Assembly (NCBI GenBank): GCA_022495995.1 | Contig: JAFEMH010001485.1 | Coordinates: 1-64,000 of the forward strand | Origin: Adenophora triphylla var. japonica | Lineage: Eukaryota > Streptophyta > Magnoliopsida > Asterales > Campanulaceae | Length of the DNA: 64,000 nt | Reading direction: 5' to 3' | In this document: positions 11,546 through 22,599 of the stretch, in pieces | How positions within the stretch are numbered: the stretch's first letter is position 1 | How the letters are laid out: each line of letters begins with the position of its first letter | Notes under the pieces: generated by a model | The model's database searches: none | What the model saw: the letters and a program-made list of their open reading frames with translations, nothing else | What the model was told of the DNA's origin: nothing | Program-made: the position numbers and the translations under genes

Positions 11546-11888
11546 GATGCCTTGAAACCAGGTTTTTGATTATTTTTTTTACGAGTTTGTCATTTGAATA
11601 ACAACTCGTCATGCATTTTGCTCGGGACTTCCCAAGCTCATCATGTTACTATCACTTTGTCAAGCCACTAATGAAGGCGCTTGAAGTGATGTACCTAGTA
11701 TATTTAAGCCAGGGTTTTGTTTTCGAACGAGGTGCTTTTCAAATGGTAACTCGCCAAGAGGAGTCCCTGGAATTTTTCCAGGTCCGTCATGTTCATTTTA
11801 TAAGTTAACAGTGAAATGGATAGGGTTGAATGCTTTCATTGAATTTCCACAAAACATACATAATAACCATCCTGCTTTACAGTTCTAT

Positions 11889-13041
11889 TGATAATAAAGC
11901 TTCAAATGATTCACATTCCATGGATTTCGCAGCTCTGTTCCATCCGGCTTCTTGAGCATGTAAGTTCCTTATTTGATGATTCTGGCAATTTGAAAGGGTC
12001 CCTCCCAATTTGGGTTGAGTTTGCTGTATCCCGCTTTGTTTCCAGTTACTTCAGTTTTCCTCAACACCCAATCCCCCATGTTGAAGGAGTGCGGATTGAC
12101 TTTTTTGTCATGTTGGGCCTTCATCTTCTGTTTGTAATTTGCTGCTCTGATCTTGGATTCCATCCTCAATTCGTCACTCAAATCCAAATTGCCCTTCCTT
12201 CTTTCCTCATTTTCCTTTTCGCTATAACAAGAAACTCTGTGAGAGGGAAGACCCATTTCGACTGGAGCTATGGCTTCTGAACCATAAGTGAGAGCAAATG
12301 GAGTCTCTCCAGTTGGTCCCTTCACTGTTGTTCGGACATACCATAAGGCTGTTTGAAGCTCGTCCACTCATTTGCCAGCTTTGCCATCTAAAATCCTTTT
12401 CAGAGCACTCAATACCTGCTTATATGCCGCCTCTGCTTACCCGTTTCCTTCTGGCCATGCTACTGATGACATCCAGTGCTTGACGTTGAAACTTTTGCAT
12501 TCAGCCGTAAATTTTCTAGAGAATTGTGTCCCATGGTCTGAAATGATCATCCACGGTAAGGCGAAGCGACACCAAATTTGGTCGTGCACAAACTTGATAA
12601 TATTGTCTTCTGATATGGTTGCCAGAGTTTTAACTTCAATCCACTTGGTGAAATAATCAACCGTTACCACCACGTACTGACATCCACCTCTCCCCTTAAA
12701 TTCCCAATGAGATCAATTCCCCACATATCAAATGGCCAAACCGCCACCACTCCGGTCTGCAAAGTCGCCGACAGCCTTGGAATATCCGCAAACCGCTGGC
12801 ACTTATCACATTTTTTCACGTATTTCTCAGAATCTCGCCTAAGAGTGGGCCAATAATAACCATGGAACAAAATTTTGTCCGCCAATGTCCTCGCTTCAGG
12901 ATGTCTACCACATACCCCTTCATGAATTTCGAACAAAACTCTTTCTACCATATTTTCTATGATGCACCTAAGGAGCGGCATGGTGAACGATCTTCTGTAG
13001 AGGATGCCACCATTTAAGTTCTGATGCACCTTAGGACTCAC
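11889..13041 (-). pseudogene. integrase of Ty3 element 2
   Basis: On the minus strand the zinc-binding N-terminal domain is present (HEGVCGRH, then CDKC, an HHCC finger). Then come the catalytic-core aspartates in MWGIDLIG/VTVDYFTKW and IISDHGTQF, and the glutamate in a GNG-stop-AEAAYK context. The C-terminal chromatin/DNA-binding region follows (NMGDWVLRK, NWEGPFQI). A frame change lies near 12670 and in-frame stops near 12437 and 12370. Integrase would insert the cDNA; this copy cannot make an intact protein. Confidence 0.85.
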
Positions 13042-13177
13042 TCAAAAATTCAACTTTGATCTCACCATTTAAGTTCTGAACCTCCTTGCTTACGATTTTG
13101 CTCAAATGGTCAGCTCGCCCATTGTTCGCTCTATCTACTTGAATCAAATCCCAAAACTTTAACATTTTCAACATACT

Positions 13178-13576
13178 TCAGGACATCTCGCAATACTTTT
13201 TGAGGGCTGGATTAACTACCCCATACTCTCCCTTAACTTGCTTCACTGCCAACTGAGAATCTGAGTAAATTTTCAATTCGCCAATACTCAACTCGCTCGC
13301 CAGCCTCAACCCCTCTACCAAAGCTTCATATTCTGCTTGGTTGTTTGAAGCTGGAAACTTGAACCTCAATGCCTTTTCAAACTTGGCATCTTCAGGCGAA
13401 ATCAATGAAATTCCAGCTCCGCTTCCTCCTTTTGCTGAGGAGCCATCTACATGCAAACTCCAACAATCCGCTAACTCGCCACTGAACTCGCACGTAATTA
13501 TCTCCTCTTTAGGTGGCTTATGCACCGTCTTTGATTTCGCCATTTCTGGACCATATCTAAAAAATGAAGCTTCCAA
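13178..13576 (-). pseudogene. archaeal-type RNase H domain of Ty3 element 2
   Basis: The reading frame contains LHVDGSSAKGGSGAG, NNQAEYEALVEGL and IYSDSQLAVKQV, the Asp-Glu-Asp core of RNase HI. This copy type sits just upstream of integrase in Tat-lineage elements, in addition to the usual Ty3 RNase H. The usual one appears to be deleted here: the RT connection region ends at about 13620 and runs directly into this domain. It would degrade the RNA strand during reverse transcription. Confidence 0.8.
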
Positions 13577-13624
13577 AATAAAATCAATCAGGGCTTGAGC
13601 CTTGATAGCCCTTCTTAATTCATA

Positions 13625-14186
13625 TTTGATATTGAACTCGCAAGGCCTTAATCTTTTCTAGATTTGCTTCAATTCCCCATCTTTTGACAATGAATCCCAA
13701 AAATTTTCTTGCCTTCACCCCAAAAGTACACTTGCTTCTGTTTAACTTCATTCTATTCTTTCTGAGATTTCCAAAAGTTTCCACGAGGTCCTTCACATGG
13801 TTGTCATCTCACGATTTGATGACCATATCGTCGATATATGCCTCCACATTTCTGCCCAACTGAGGACCAAAAACTTCATTAACCATCCTTTGGTAAGTTG
13901 CCCCCACATTCTTTAATCCAAACGACATCATTTTGTAACAAAAGTTTCCCAGTGATCCTGCCATGAATGTCGTTAGCGGCTTGTCCTCCTCAGCCATCTT
14001 GATTTGATGATACCCGGAGTAGGCATCAACAAAACTAAGAACCATGTGACCTGCTATTGAATCAACTAATATGTCAATCCTTGGAAGCGGAAAACTATCC
14101 TTTGGGCAAGCTTCGTTTAAATATGAAAAATCAATGCACATCCTCCACTTCCCATTATCTTTCAAAACCATTACCACATTTGCCAA
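13625..14186 (-). pseudogene. reverse transcriptase of Ty3 element 2
   Basis: Ty3-type RT blocks are in order: NGKWRMCIDF, NEACPKDSFPLPRID, SFVDAYSGYHQI, FGLKNVGATYQRM and the catalytic YIDDMV. A stop follows YIDDMVIKS at 13809, after which the thumb/connection sequence (KCTFGV, KFLGFIV) is still readable to about 13630 before a deletion. The catalytic aspartates are kept but the protein is broken. Confidence 0.85.
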
Positions 14187-14351
14187 CCATGTCGGATAAG
14201 TGATCTTTTTAATTATTCCCGCCTTATGAAACTTCTCGACCTCCTCTTACATGGCCTTTTCTCTTTCTGGGGCCAAGTATCTCGCCTTTTGTTTGATTGG
14301 TTTCACCTCCGTATCCACACTTAAGAGATGAACTGCCACCTCTTCACTGAT

Positions 14352-14582
14352 TCAACACATGTCCTCAACCTGCCAGGCGAACACATCCAAATTTTGCTCG
14401 AGAAATTCTACTAGCCGCTTCCGATTTTCTAGTGACAAACTTTTTACAATCTTTCTTTTTTGTTCTGGGAATCTTTGGTTGACGAAAATTTCCTCCAACT
14501 CCTCCTGAGCCTGTATTTTTGTTTCATCTCGCACTTGTAGAGATTCAATCTCAATTTCGCGATTTACGGCCTCTATCTCCAT
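14352..14582 (-). pseudogene. protease-RT linker of Ty3 element 2
   Basis: A 76-residue open stretch (RKRLVEFLEQNLDVFAWQVEDM) is the conserved segment just before RT in plant Ty3 elements, where DVFAW is diagnostic. It ends at a stop before the RT start, so the polyprotein is interrupted here. Confidence 0.7.
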
Positions 14583-14731
14583 ACGGACTGATCCATCTCA
14601 CCTCTCTTTCTCATCAGAAGCCGCCCTTACCAAACTCGCATTGGGATCTTGGTCGCAAACAATTTCTTCATCAATTTCTTCTTCTGTTTCCAATTCCATT
14701 TCCCCATCAACTTCCATCTCTTCCACCAGCA

Positions 14732-15682
14732 CTAACATAGGCTCAACATTCTGATTTCTACTTCCATATCCTCAACTTCTATGCATTCCCATCTTGCCTG
14801 CATCTGACCTGGACAATATATGATTGCCGACCCATTTTCCATACTCTCCGTATCTTCCCACTCTTCCTCCCCTTCGAAGGGGTTGGAAATCATATTGATC
14901 CTCGAACCTCCAATCACAATTCCATTTATCACCGCAACTATCTTCTTTGATTTCTGAATCTCGATCTTCTTCCTGATGGCAGTCAACGGCTGGCTCCTAA
15001 TACAAGCAATTCCCTTTGGAGTAGGGAATTTTACCCTCTGGTGTGGTATGGAACCCACCATTTCAAAACTCTTCATGAACAGAATGCCGACTATTGCATT
15101 GTAGGGCGAGACGAGGTCAATCACCATGAACTCCACACTTCTCGCCCTTCTTCTATCCACATCTGGATCCTCATCTCGCATTTCAACATTCAAAATGATT
15201 GTTCCCTTTACCCTAACTGTGTGATTAGTGAACCCTTCCAGGACGCCTTCATACGGAGTAAGATGTGCCTCAGTTAGATCCGTTCTCCTAAATGCCTCAT
15301 AGTACAAAATATTCCGACTAGCCCCCATATCCACCAGGTCTCTCTGAAGAACATTTTTTGGCGGGAAGATTGAAATGACTAGAGGCTGGTTGGCATGGAT
15401 TGTTGAGGTCGCCAACTCCCTCCTTGCAAAACTGATGACTCTATCCTCTCCCGGAGGATACGCTGGAACATGAAAAGTGTGAGAGAGGCTTATCACCTGA
15501 TTATTCAGCTGGGTAATGCTGGGGATAGCGTAGCTGCTGATATCGACAACATTTCTCATTTCTTTGTCTTGCCTTACTCCTCCATCCTGCCTACCTTCAT
15601 CCCGCTCCATGTACTCGTTCAACTCGCCCTTATCCACCTTTGCTTGAAGTACCCTTTTTAAATTTAGGCAATCATTTGTCAC
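14732..15682 (-). pseudogene. aspartic protease region of Ty3 element 2
   Basis: A 316-residue open frame holds the retroviral-type protease: LVDMGASRNILY at the active site, then MVIDLVSPYNAIVG before the second conserved block. The catalytic Asp-Thr/Ser-Gly triplet reads DMG, which should inactivate the enzyme. The N-terminal part corresponds to the end of gag. Proteolytic processing of gag-pol would be its role. Confidence 0.8.
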
Positions 15683-15862
15683 GTGTCCGACATCTTTATG
15701 ATATTCACAATATTTGCTCTTGTCCCTTCACTCCAAGGTCTCCTTCGTCATCTGGTGGAGCGGAGGCGGTCGGACCAATTTTATCAACTCGCCTAGAGTC
15801 AATCTTAGTTTAGTGAAGACTTGCTCTTTGAAAGCTTCCCTTTCTCTCCCCCTATTCCATTC

Positions 15863-17082
15863 TCACTTTCCTCCTCTAGGTGCCTCCCTTCCATCTTCCC
15901 TTACTATTTCGATTAGCTCCTTAACATATTTTCTAGGAGTACAAACTTGTACAGCCGCGAATTCCGACTCACTACCTCCTGTGAATCCCCGGACTCGCTT
16001 AAACAACTCGCCCAAGGTTTTAGGATTTCTCATCCCCACTTCTCTCTTGAAATATCCAGAGGCCAAACCGACGGAGAAGAGCATGACTAATGATTCTTGA
16101 CTGGTGTCGGGGATTTGATCTAATAGGGCTTTAAACCTGTCCATATAGCTCAGCAATGACTCCGCCTCCCTCTGTCGGATGTTGCACAAGTCTTGTTTTT
16201 TAACTGGGCAAGCTCCTGAGCGACTAAAGCAGGATAATAACTTTGATCTGGAGTCACTATAGCTCAAGATGGACCCCACTGGTTGGGATAAAAACCATTC
16301 CAGGGCGTGCGAAGTCAATGTACTAGCCAAGGCCTTGCACCTAGTTGAATCATCGTTAGTCAGGAGTGACATTATCACTTCAAAGTTTGTGATATGATTT
16401 ATTGCCCTGGTGCTTCCCTGATACTTTGACAGATCTGGCCTCCTAAATGTCGGGTCAGGCTCCGATTCCCTTATCCTTTTAGCGAATGGATACAAGTAGG
16501 AATCCTTTCTTCCGTTGCTTCATCTGTGGTTTTTCTCAAATCTGCAATCTGTTTGGCTATCTTTGCCTTCCAATCCACTTCTTCCTTTTGTTCCACCCCT
16601 TTTGGAATTCGCGACTTGCTTGGTCCCCGCTCTCTCCACGACCTATGTGGAGTGTACGTACTATCATATTTCGACCCAGAGACCAACTCCGAATCTCAGT
16701 ACTGGTAATAATAAGAATCCTCTCCTCCTCCTGGTACATAGCAAACTTTCCTTCTTTTCCTTTCCTCTTCTCGCCCCTTATCATGTCGCGACACCGATTT
16801 CTCCTTGTGCTCTCTCACTTTCTCCCTCATCTTTTCATTTCGCCTTCCTCGGCTCCTTTCCTCTTCGTGGTCACTTTTTCCCCTAACTGGAGATGGAGCT
16901 TTCTGTCCTCTTGACTTCCCATGATTCACCTCTTCACTTCGCTCAGATCTACCGCCCCTACTAGGTTCTGGCATCTTTGAAGGGGTTAGCAACATGTCGC
17001 CCACTATCTCCTTCGGGAGCACTGTAGGTTTCTTGCCTAATTCCTCCAACTTTCGATTGTTTGTCAACACTTGAAGCAGCAA
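15863..17082 (-). pseudogene. gag of Ty3 element 2
   Basis: The minus strand first encodes a very basic Arg/Glu/Lys-rich region (17082-16471, SRGRRNEKMREKVREHKEK-like). Then comes the capsid-type Retrotrans_gag core (DPTFRRPDLSKYQG, TLTSHALEWFLSQPVGSI, REAESLLSYMDRFKAL). The two parts are in different frames (shift near 16490), and a stop at 16696 splits the basic part. The zinc knuckle expected before protease is not seen. Confidence 0.8.
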
Positions 17083-17992
17083 GTCATTCTGCTGTTTGAT
17101 CTATAACGCCTCCTGAACCCTAGCTGCCTTTTTTTGCTGCCAAGGTATCCTTCTCTTTTTCTTTCTCCGTTCTTCATTTAACCCTCCTTGAACCAGAAGG
17201 AGTTTGGTGTCTCCTTCTCTACGTCCCCGTATGAAAGGTATCTCGGGAGTTTTGAGGTGGGTCTTCCAGGTTTTTGTGGGGAGTGGGAATATCGAACTGA
17301 CTTAAGAGTTCTCCCCCTTGACGTACCAATCGGCCCCATTCAAACTACCCGATCACAATAACGAGAACTACAATTTCTTCGGATCTAGATTTCTTTAAGA
17401 TGTAACAGGCCTTTGGTGGAGAAGAACTCGTTCCCGAGAATTGAACCAAAATGATGCTACCAAAAAAATGAGATCTGATGTGTGCACCCCACGTCGAATC
17501 CACATAGGATATTGTAAGTACCCAAATCCGGATCGTTACAATCCGTTAACTCCCCCTTTCCGATTCAACGAGACTTCCCAGGACTGCCCCGTGCATCCAA
17601 ATTCCAAAGTGTACTCAACACACGTTATCACATGTAAAAGTACCACTTTCCTCGAAATACGCAATTTTCGGGACTTTTCGAGACTGTTACGGACATTTTC
17701 TCGGACAGTTATTTAGAAAACAGTCAAAACCATGATTAACAAAGCAAAAACCCAATCTTAGCGACTAAGCTAGACATGTGACACACATGCACAGCCTTCC
17801 CCATCTCCATCAATCAAATTCAAGGGTGAAAAGTCCAAAATATCCCTGAAATTGAAGAACTGGCCGGCCGACCTGTTCTTCCGGATAAATCGCCAGCCAC
17901 AGCAATCCTCAGCCAGTCCCACCAATTTCCAAAATACCTCAAAAGTCCCTCAAAATGAGGAAAAGGCAGGCCAGCATGTTCTTCAAATTCAC

Positions 17993-18006
17993 CCCCTATA
18001 AATACA
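17993..18006 (+). promoter_or_regulatory. LTR TATA box, copy 1
   Basis: CCCCTATAAATACAGCCC is a strong plant TATA box in U3, followed by a CT-rich stretch that could hold the transcription start. The second copy lies about 350 bp downstream. Confidence 0.65.
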
Positions 18007-18343
18007 GCCCCTCCCCTTCAGTAAAAAGGGTCAAAACATATTACTCCTTGTCAAAACCCCACGGTTCCAGCCAACCAAACCCCCTCCCGAGCCCCGAAAA
18101 CGCAATCTTAGCGACTAAGCTAGACACGTGACACACATGCACAGCCTCCCCCATCTCCATCAATCAAATTTAAGGGTGAAAAGTCCAAAATACCCCTGAA
18201 ATTGAAGAACTGGCCGGCCGGCCTGTTCTTCCGGATAAATCGCCAGCCTCAGCATTCCTCAGCTAGTCCCAGCATTTTCCAAAATACCTCAAAAGTCCCT
18301 CAAAATGAGGAAAAGGCCGGCCAGCCTGTTCTTCAAATTCACC

Positions 18344-18357
18344 CCCTATAAATACAT
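18344..18357 (+). promoter_or_regulatory. LTR TATA box, copy 2
   Basis: This is the duplicate of the box at 17993 (CCCTATAAATACATCCC), in the second copy of the 350-bp tandem repeat. Only one such box exists in the 3' LTR. Confidence 0.6.
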
Positions 18358-18785
18358 CCCCTCCCCTTCAGTAAAAAGGGTCAAAAAATATTACTCCTTG
18401 TCAAAACCCCACGGTCCCAGCCAACTAAACCCCCTCCCAAGTCCCAAAAATGCCTCGATTTGCGTGAAAACCACATTTTTCGACCAAACACGAGCCAAAC
18501 ACTTCCAAAAAACCTTCCAAACACCAAATCATATCCCGTATACGTCCTCCCGAGCCAAAGAGTCAATACCTATCCAGTGGTAACACTCTCACTCTCTAAA
18601 CTCTGTTTTGTCTCGATTTACGCATCATACGCTACTTTCGATCCGACCGAAGTTCTCAAAATGTAGACGAAATGCCATCTATGGTACTTGATACGTTTTA
18701 GTCCTTAATCATCTTCCCGTAAGAGAAGTAATTTCGGGTTAAAACGGCGTTCAAGTCCCCTTTTTTACTTTTCTGTCATTTACCG

Positions 18786-19060
18786 TCCGGATCGTTCGAT
18801 CCGTTATTCACACTTTTACCGTCCGAACCGTTTGGTTCGTGATTGTCATTTTCAAGTCCGGATTGTTTGATCCGTTGATATTTCTATTTACTTTACGCAT
18901 CTTTACAAATTCGAGTCGTTTGGCTCGTCGATTGCCTTTTCACCGTCCGGATCGTTCGATCCGTTGATACCGCATTTCAATACTATCATTTACAAGTCCA
19001 AGCCGTTTGGTTTGTTGATAGTATTTACTTACAAATGTCCGAGTCACAAAATGACTCGTT
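18786..19060 (+). other. stem-loop array A in LTR
   Basis: Seven short inverted repeats follow each other at 32-53 bp spacing. Examples are CGGATCGTTCGATCCG, CGAACC-GTTT-GGTTCG, CGAGTC-GTTT-GGCTCG and CGAGTCACAAAATGACTCG. Stems of 6-7 bp differ from unit to unit while pairing is kept, often by G-T wobble. Most are followed by TTGAT. The 3' LTR has the same series with several further changes. Confidence 0.75.
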
Positions 19061-19127
19061 GATCGCATTTCATTTACCACCATTTTCATAAAAATGGGTA
19101 ACATTGTAATGCCCGGTTCAAAACTGA

Positions 19128-19423
19128 AGTTCGTCATTCGAACTCCTTTTCAAACTCCCTTAAAATCGACGTTTTTCATTCAAACGCTCATTTCTGACTC
19201 AAAATCGACGTTTGTCATTCAAACGCTCATTTTCGACTCAAAATCGATATTTGTCACTCAAACGCTCTTTTACCAAATTCAACGTTTGTCATTCAAACTA
19301 AAGATTCCAGTTTGTCATTCGAACTCCTTTTCAAACTCAAAACCGACATTTGTCATTCTAACGCTCTTTTACCAAAATCAACGTTTGTCATTCAAACCAA
19401 GATTAAAGCTTGTCATTCAAGCT
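19128..19423 (+). other. stem-loop array B in LTR
   Basis: Nine inverted repeats share the loop TCATT. Among them are AGTTCG-TCATT-CGAACT, CGTTTG-TCATT-CAAACG and AGCTTG-TCATT-CAAGCT; three others are imperfect. Different stem sequences with the same loop suggest that pairing, not primary sequence, is conserved. Confidence 0.75.
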
Positions 19424-19584
19424 CATTTTCAAAAGCAGCACGAACACACACACACGCACACTTTTCGAGAAATGTAGAAAAACTCGTCAAGCGAGGCATT
19501 TCGGGTGATCTCCATATACTCTTTCCGAAACGTAACCTGACCTCCGAACCTAACAATCTCTGTTCAAAAAAAGTCATTTCCTAA

Positions 19585-19701
19585 GTTTTGGCTACCAATC
19601 AAAACAACCTCCTTTTTAAAGTCTTTTCCTAAGTTTTGGCTATCAATCAAAACGACCTCCTATTCAAAGTTTTTTCCTAAGTTTTTGCTACCAATCAAAA
19701 C
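19585..19701 (+). other. stem-loop array C in LTR
   Basis: Three units about 48 bp apart each contain GTTTTG-GCTACCAAT-CAAAAC or a near variant. It directly follows arrays A and B. The 3' LTR has four such units (48066-48240). Confidence 0.65.
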
Positions 19702-19842
19702 GAGCTCCTTTTTCAAACCAGCCTTTTTCAAAGTTTAGGCTCATAATACAAAACGGCGTGGCGACTCTCTCTTTCCCGAAGCGAGGCCCAAGTGCGAAAT
19801 CCGCTCGCCACGTTCCCTGCTCGCGATCCGGGTAATCTCAGT

Positions 19843-19861
19843 TGGCGACTCTGCTGGGGAC
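19843..19861 (+). other. primer-binding site (tRNA-Arg type)
   Basis: TGGCGACTCTGCTGGGGAC begins two bases after the LTR end. This is the Ogre/Tat-type primer site for minus-strand cDNA synthesis. Confidence 0.75.
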
Positions 19862-21344
19862 ATTAACATGTTTTTTCAAAAATCCTTCATTTTAAAAACA
19901 TTTTGTGGGTCAAACTTTTGTTTACCCTTTCTTGCTTTTGGGTCCGCGTGTTTTTTTTTCCGTACTTCGTGCTGCTACCTTTTCTTTTCGAAAAGAAAAA
20001 AAGAAGAAAAAAAAGATGTCACAGTTTCATCTCTTTCAAAATCATAACATGTTCGTGCGTATTCCATTCATAATTGATTTTCTTGCTTATTCTGAACTGC
20101 GTATGGATTCTTTAAGACTCATTCTGAAAATCTCTATTTTACTCAGAAAAAAGAATTTAGTGACCGCACACTACTCGCACTGATGCCTCGGTACACCGTA
20201 CGCTACACGTACTTGTTGCCTCGGTACACTGCACACTACAACCCTCAACCCGGGGTGAGCGTTCAGCTGCAGCTTGATTGGCCTTCCTACTCCCTACGAG
20301 CGCGCACGGGGTCATCCCAAACAGCCTATCCTAGCCCGTGTAATTCATGCACTCTTTGTGTCACACTTCGTCCAAGACCTTGGTTGGTTTTTGGCTTAGT
20401 TCGTGTCATAAAGCCTAAGTATATGCTTTTACGCCGATCTCCCTCACAAGTCTAGCTTAAAAGTTGAGATCAAAGGTCGTTCTCGACCCGAAGTCTTAGC
20501 TTTTCAGCCTTGACTTTGACGCAGAACTGTGCTAAAACATACCCGAAGGTTCAATGTGACGCAGTGTCATCAAACCCTCAACGTATGCACCATGCCAGCC
20601 ACAACTTGGCCAACGCCAAAAGCTAAGGCCCCTCGCGCAAGCGAGTCAAAAGAGGTCACGCCGAAATTTCGGCACGATTTCTGCCTTAACTTAAGGATGT
20701 TGACTTCGACCGTGACCCACATGTCACATACATTGAAAGTTTACATGACCAGCTAGCCTTAAGTTCACTTTTTCCTTTGTCGGTGGAACTCGCTTGCCTT
20801 ATAGGACCCTCGCTAGGGATTTTCCGTCTCGGGAAGACGATTTACAGGTGAAAAACGAGGGGCTTATAAATGAAGTGCCGGGATCCACTGATTCAAGCCC
20901 TAGGTTAGTTGCGAAAAAGAAGAGCAATCTTTTCCAACCTATTAGGACTCTGAGAAAATGCGTTTTAAGTAAACTTAAGCGGTAATTGCACGTTGCACAA
21001 GCCCAAGAACCCTGAGCCAAATACCCATTCTAAAACCTAAGCCCTACCTTTTGTTTCCTGCAGCGAACAGAGAGTGGTTCAGAATTCCGGGTCAGCACCT
21101 CGCCAGAATTACAGTTACGGCTGCATCAGACAGTTCTTCGGTTCCCTCAGTTCCTACAGCCAGACTCTCCGACATGTCAGACTCACCGAGAAATCATGAC
21201 GGGAACGGAACCTCGCCACCGGTAACCGATATGACACTGGAAGAAGCCATTCGGGCCTGTGAGGTTCACAAGAAACAGAAAGAGGATCAGCAGAATTTCG
21301 TGGTACAGCTTCTGAATGAACGGGGTATAGCAGCTATCCCTTAA
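19862..21344 (+). other. leader and first open stretch of the Tat-like element
   Basis: The first ~1.2 kb is untranslated and holds several short inverted words. A possible acceptor (TTTCCTGCAG, ends 21063) precedes an open stretch with a plausible ATG at about 21174 (MSDSPRNHDG, then MTLEEAIRACEVHKKQKED, 21174-21344). This resembles the N-terminal part of a gag-like protein but is too short to assign. It ends at a TAA at 21342. The sequence 21345-21790 is low-complexity Pro/Gln/Ser-rich former coding DNA with stops. Confidence 0.45.
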
Positions 21345-21790
21345 CTAGACAGTACTTTCATTCTAATCGAGGACGACGATCCTCCCCGATCAGCTCCTCA
21401 AAGCTTCAACCAGGTTCCTCCCCTGTCAAACTACGGGAATCCTTCAAATCAAGGAAACAGCCGACCGAGGCTTCATATTACCACCTCTCAAGGCACCCCC
21501 ATCATATACGGCCAAGCCGGTTCTACCCCCATCACTCAATACAACCAACACAACGCTGGACCATCTCAAACAGATCCCAACATCCTCCAGTATCCTCCCA
21601 GATTCAACCCGTGCCTATACACGAACCTCAAAACACCGGGACGAAACCCCGATATAACCTAGAAAAGACCCCCATATATCCACATATATCATGCCTCCCA
21701 CCTTCAATTACTGCTTCTCTAATAGCAGCACCAGGCACCGAGCCTCAAAGTCCACCACTGGACCCAACCCTGGCCTGGATGGTCGAGTAA

Positions 21791-22087
21791 ATGAAGGACC
21801 TAAAAGCAAGCATGGGTAGCTCAAAGAAAGAAACACTCAGATCTACAGATCCGGGAATGGTCACACCTCTCCCTGTCAAGTTCAGAATGCCAGAAATGGA
21901 CAAATTCGACGGAACCGAATGCCCACAAATACATGTTGACACTTACGTTCTTAGCATGAGAGCAAAAGGAGCAACCCTCCAGCAAATGGCCGACCATTTC
22001 CAGCACACTCTTAAGAGTTCAGCATTATGGTGGTTCCTAAGGGTCAAGCCTGCAGATCGCCATACCTGGGATCAGATCAGTGTGTAA
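21791..22087 (+). pseudogene. gag core fragment of the Tat-like element
   Basis: The frame reads PEMDKFDGTECPQIHVDTYV, GATLQQMADHFQHTL and SSALWWFLRV, the plant Ty3 gag capsid core. It stops at 22085-22087, exactly where sequence resembling the end of a protease begins, so an internal deletion has removed the rest of gag including any zinc knuckle. Confidence 0.75.
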
Positions 22088-22512
22088 AGTTTCACGTGAT
22101 GGACATTCCATCCAAATTTACAGATCTGCTGGGATGCCCATGGCTATACCACATGAAGGCCATAGCCACCACTCTCCATCAGTGTGTCAAGTTCATAAAC
22201 CGCCAAGGAGATCTTGAGGTCATTAGAGGAGACAGTTTCCTCATAGGCAACAAAGCTGAAATGCCAACTAAGCGTGCCCGCAGCCGTGCACCTGTGCTAC
22301 CTGCTGCAAACCGACAAAAGGACAACCGGGGCAAATCTCATCAGAATCCCTCAGAGTCCGGAGGTGCTAACTATGTCAACGCCCTCGAGCAGGAAGATCC
22401 TGAAGCAGTCAGATTCATCAAGTTCAGTTGTCGTTTCCGAGACTTAGATCCTGAATGGAAAGAAACCTTGGACACCGCAATGATAAGGGGACACAAACCC
22501 ACCCATCTCTGA
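22088..22512 (+). pseudogene. second, partial copy of a protease C-terminal segment
   Basis: The open frame (from about 22027) contains FHVMDIPSKFTDLLGCPWLY and ATTLHQCVKF. These are the same blocks found after the active site of the main protease at about 25475-25580 (FQVLDIPITFTAILG, PWLHQM, ASTLHQCINF). The copy here lacks an active site and is joined to gag. After it come about 85 residues I cannot assign, with stops and frame changes from 22510 on. Confidence 0.6.
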
Positions 22513-22599
22513 TCGAAAGTTCGTCATCATCCTTCGAGAAAACTCTCTGGCCACACCAGACGAAGAGATCTTCACAATAAAGGTCAACAGATACCGGCA

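Larger units (their letters stand above)
11270..17507 (-). mobile_element. degenerate Tat-like Ty3/gypsy element 2 (minus strand)
   Basis: Reading right to left, the domain order is gag, protease, reverse transcriptase, archaeal-type RNase H, integrase, which is Ty3/gypsy order. The second type of RNase H just before integrase points to the plant Tat lineage. Every domain is broken by stops or frameshifts, and the segment between RT and RNase H is deleted. The sequence 17083-17507 is the untranslated leader. The 5' LTR was split by the insertion at 17508 and continues at 48378. The 3' LTR is not recognised. The stretch 11270-11888 is probably 3' untranslated sequence and includes a tandem repeat. 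Confidence 0.75.
17753..18452 (+). repeat. 350-bp tandem duplication within the 5' LTR
   Basis: Two near-identical copies begin CAATCTTAGCGACTAAGC at 17753 and 18103. The 3' LTR has a single copy (from about 46674). Each copy includes GGCCGGCC palindromes and a TATA box, so the 5' LTR has a doubled promoter. Confidence 0.9.
17513..19840 (+). repeat. 5' LTR of the Tat-like element
   Basis: This LTR starts TGTAAGTACCC and ends GGTAATCTCA, directly before the primer site. It is about 395 bp longer than the 3' copy, mainly because of a ~350-bp tandem duplication (17753-18102 and 18103-18452) that contains the promoter. Downstream it holds three consecutive arrays of short stem-loops. Confidence 0.9.
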
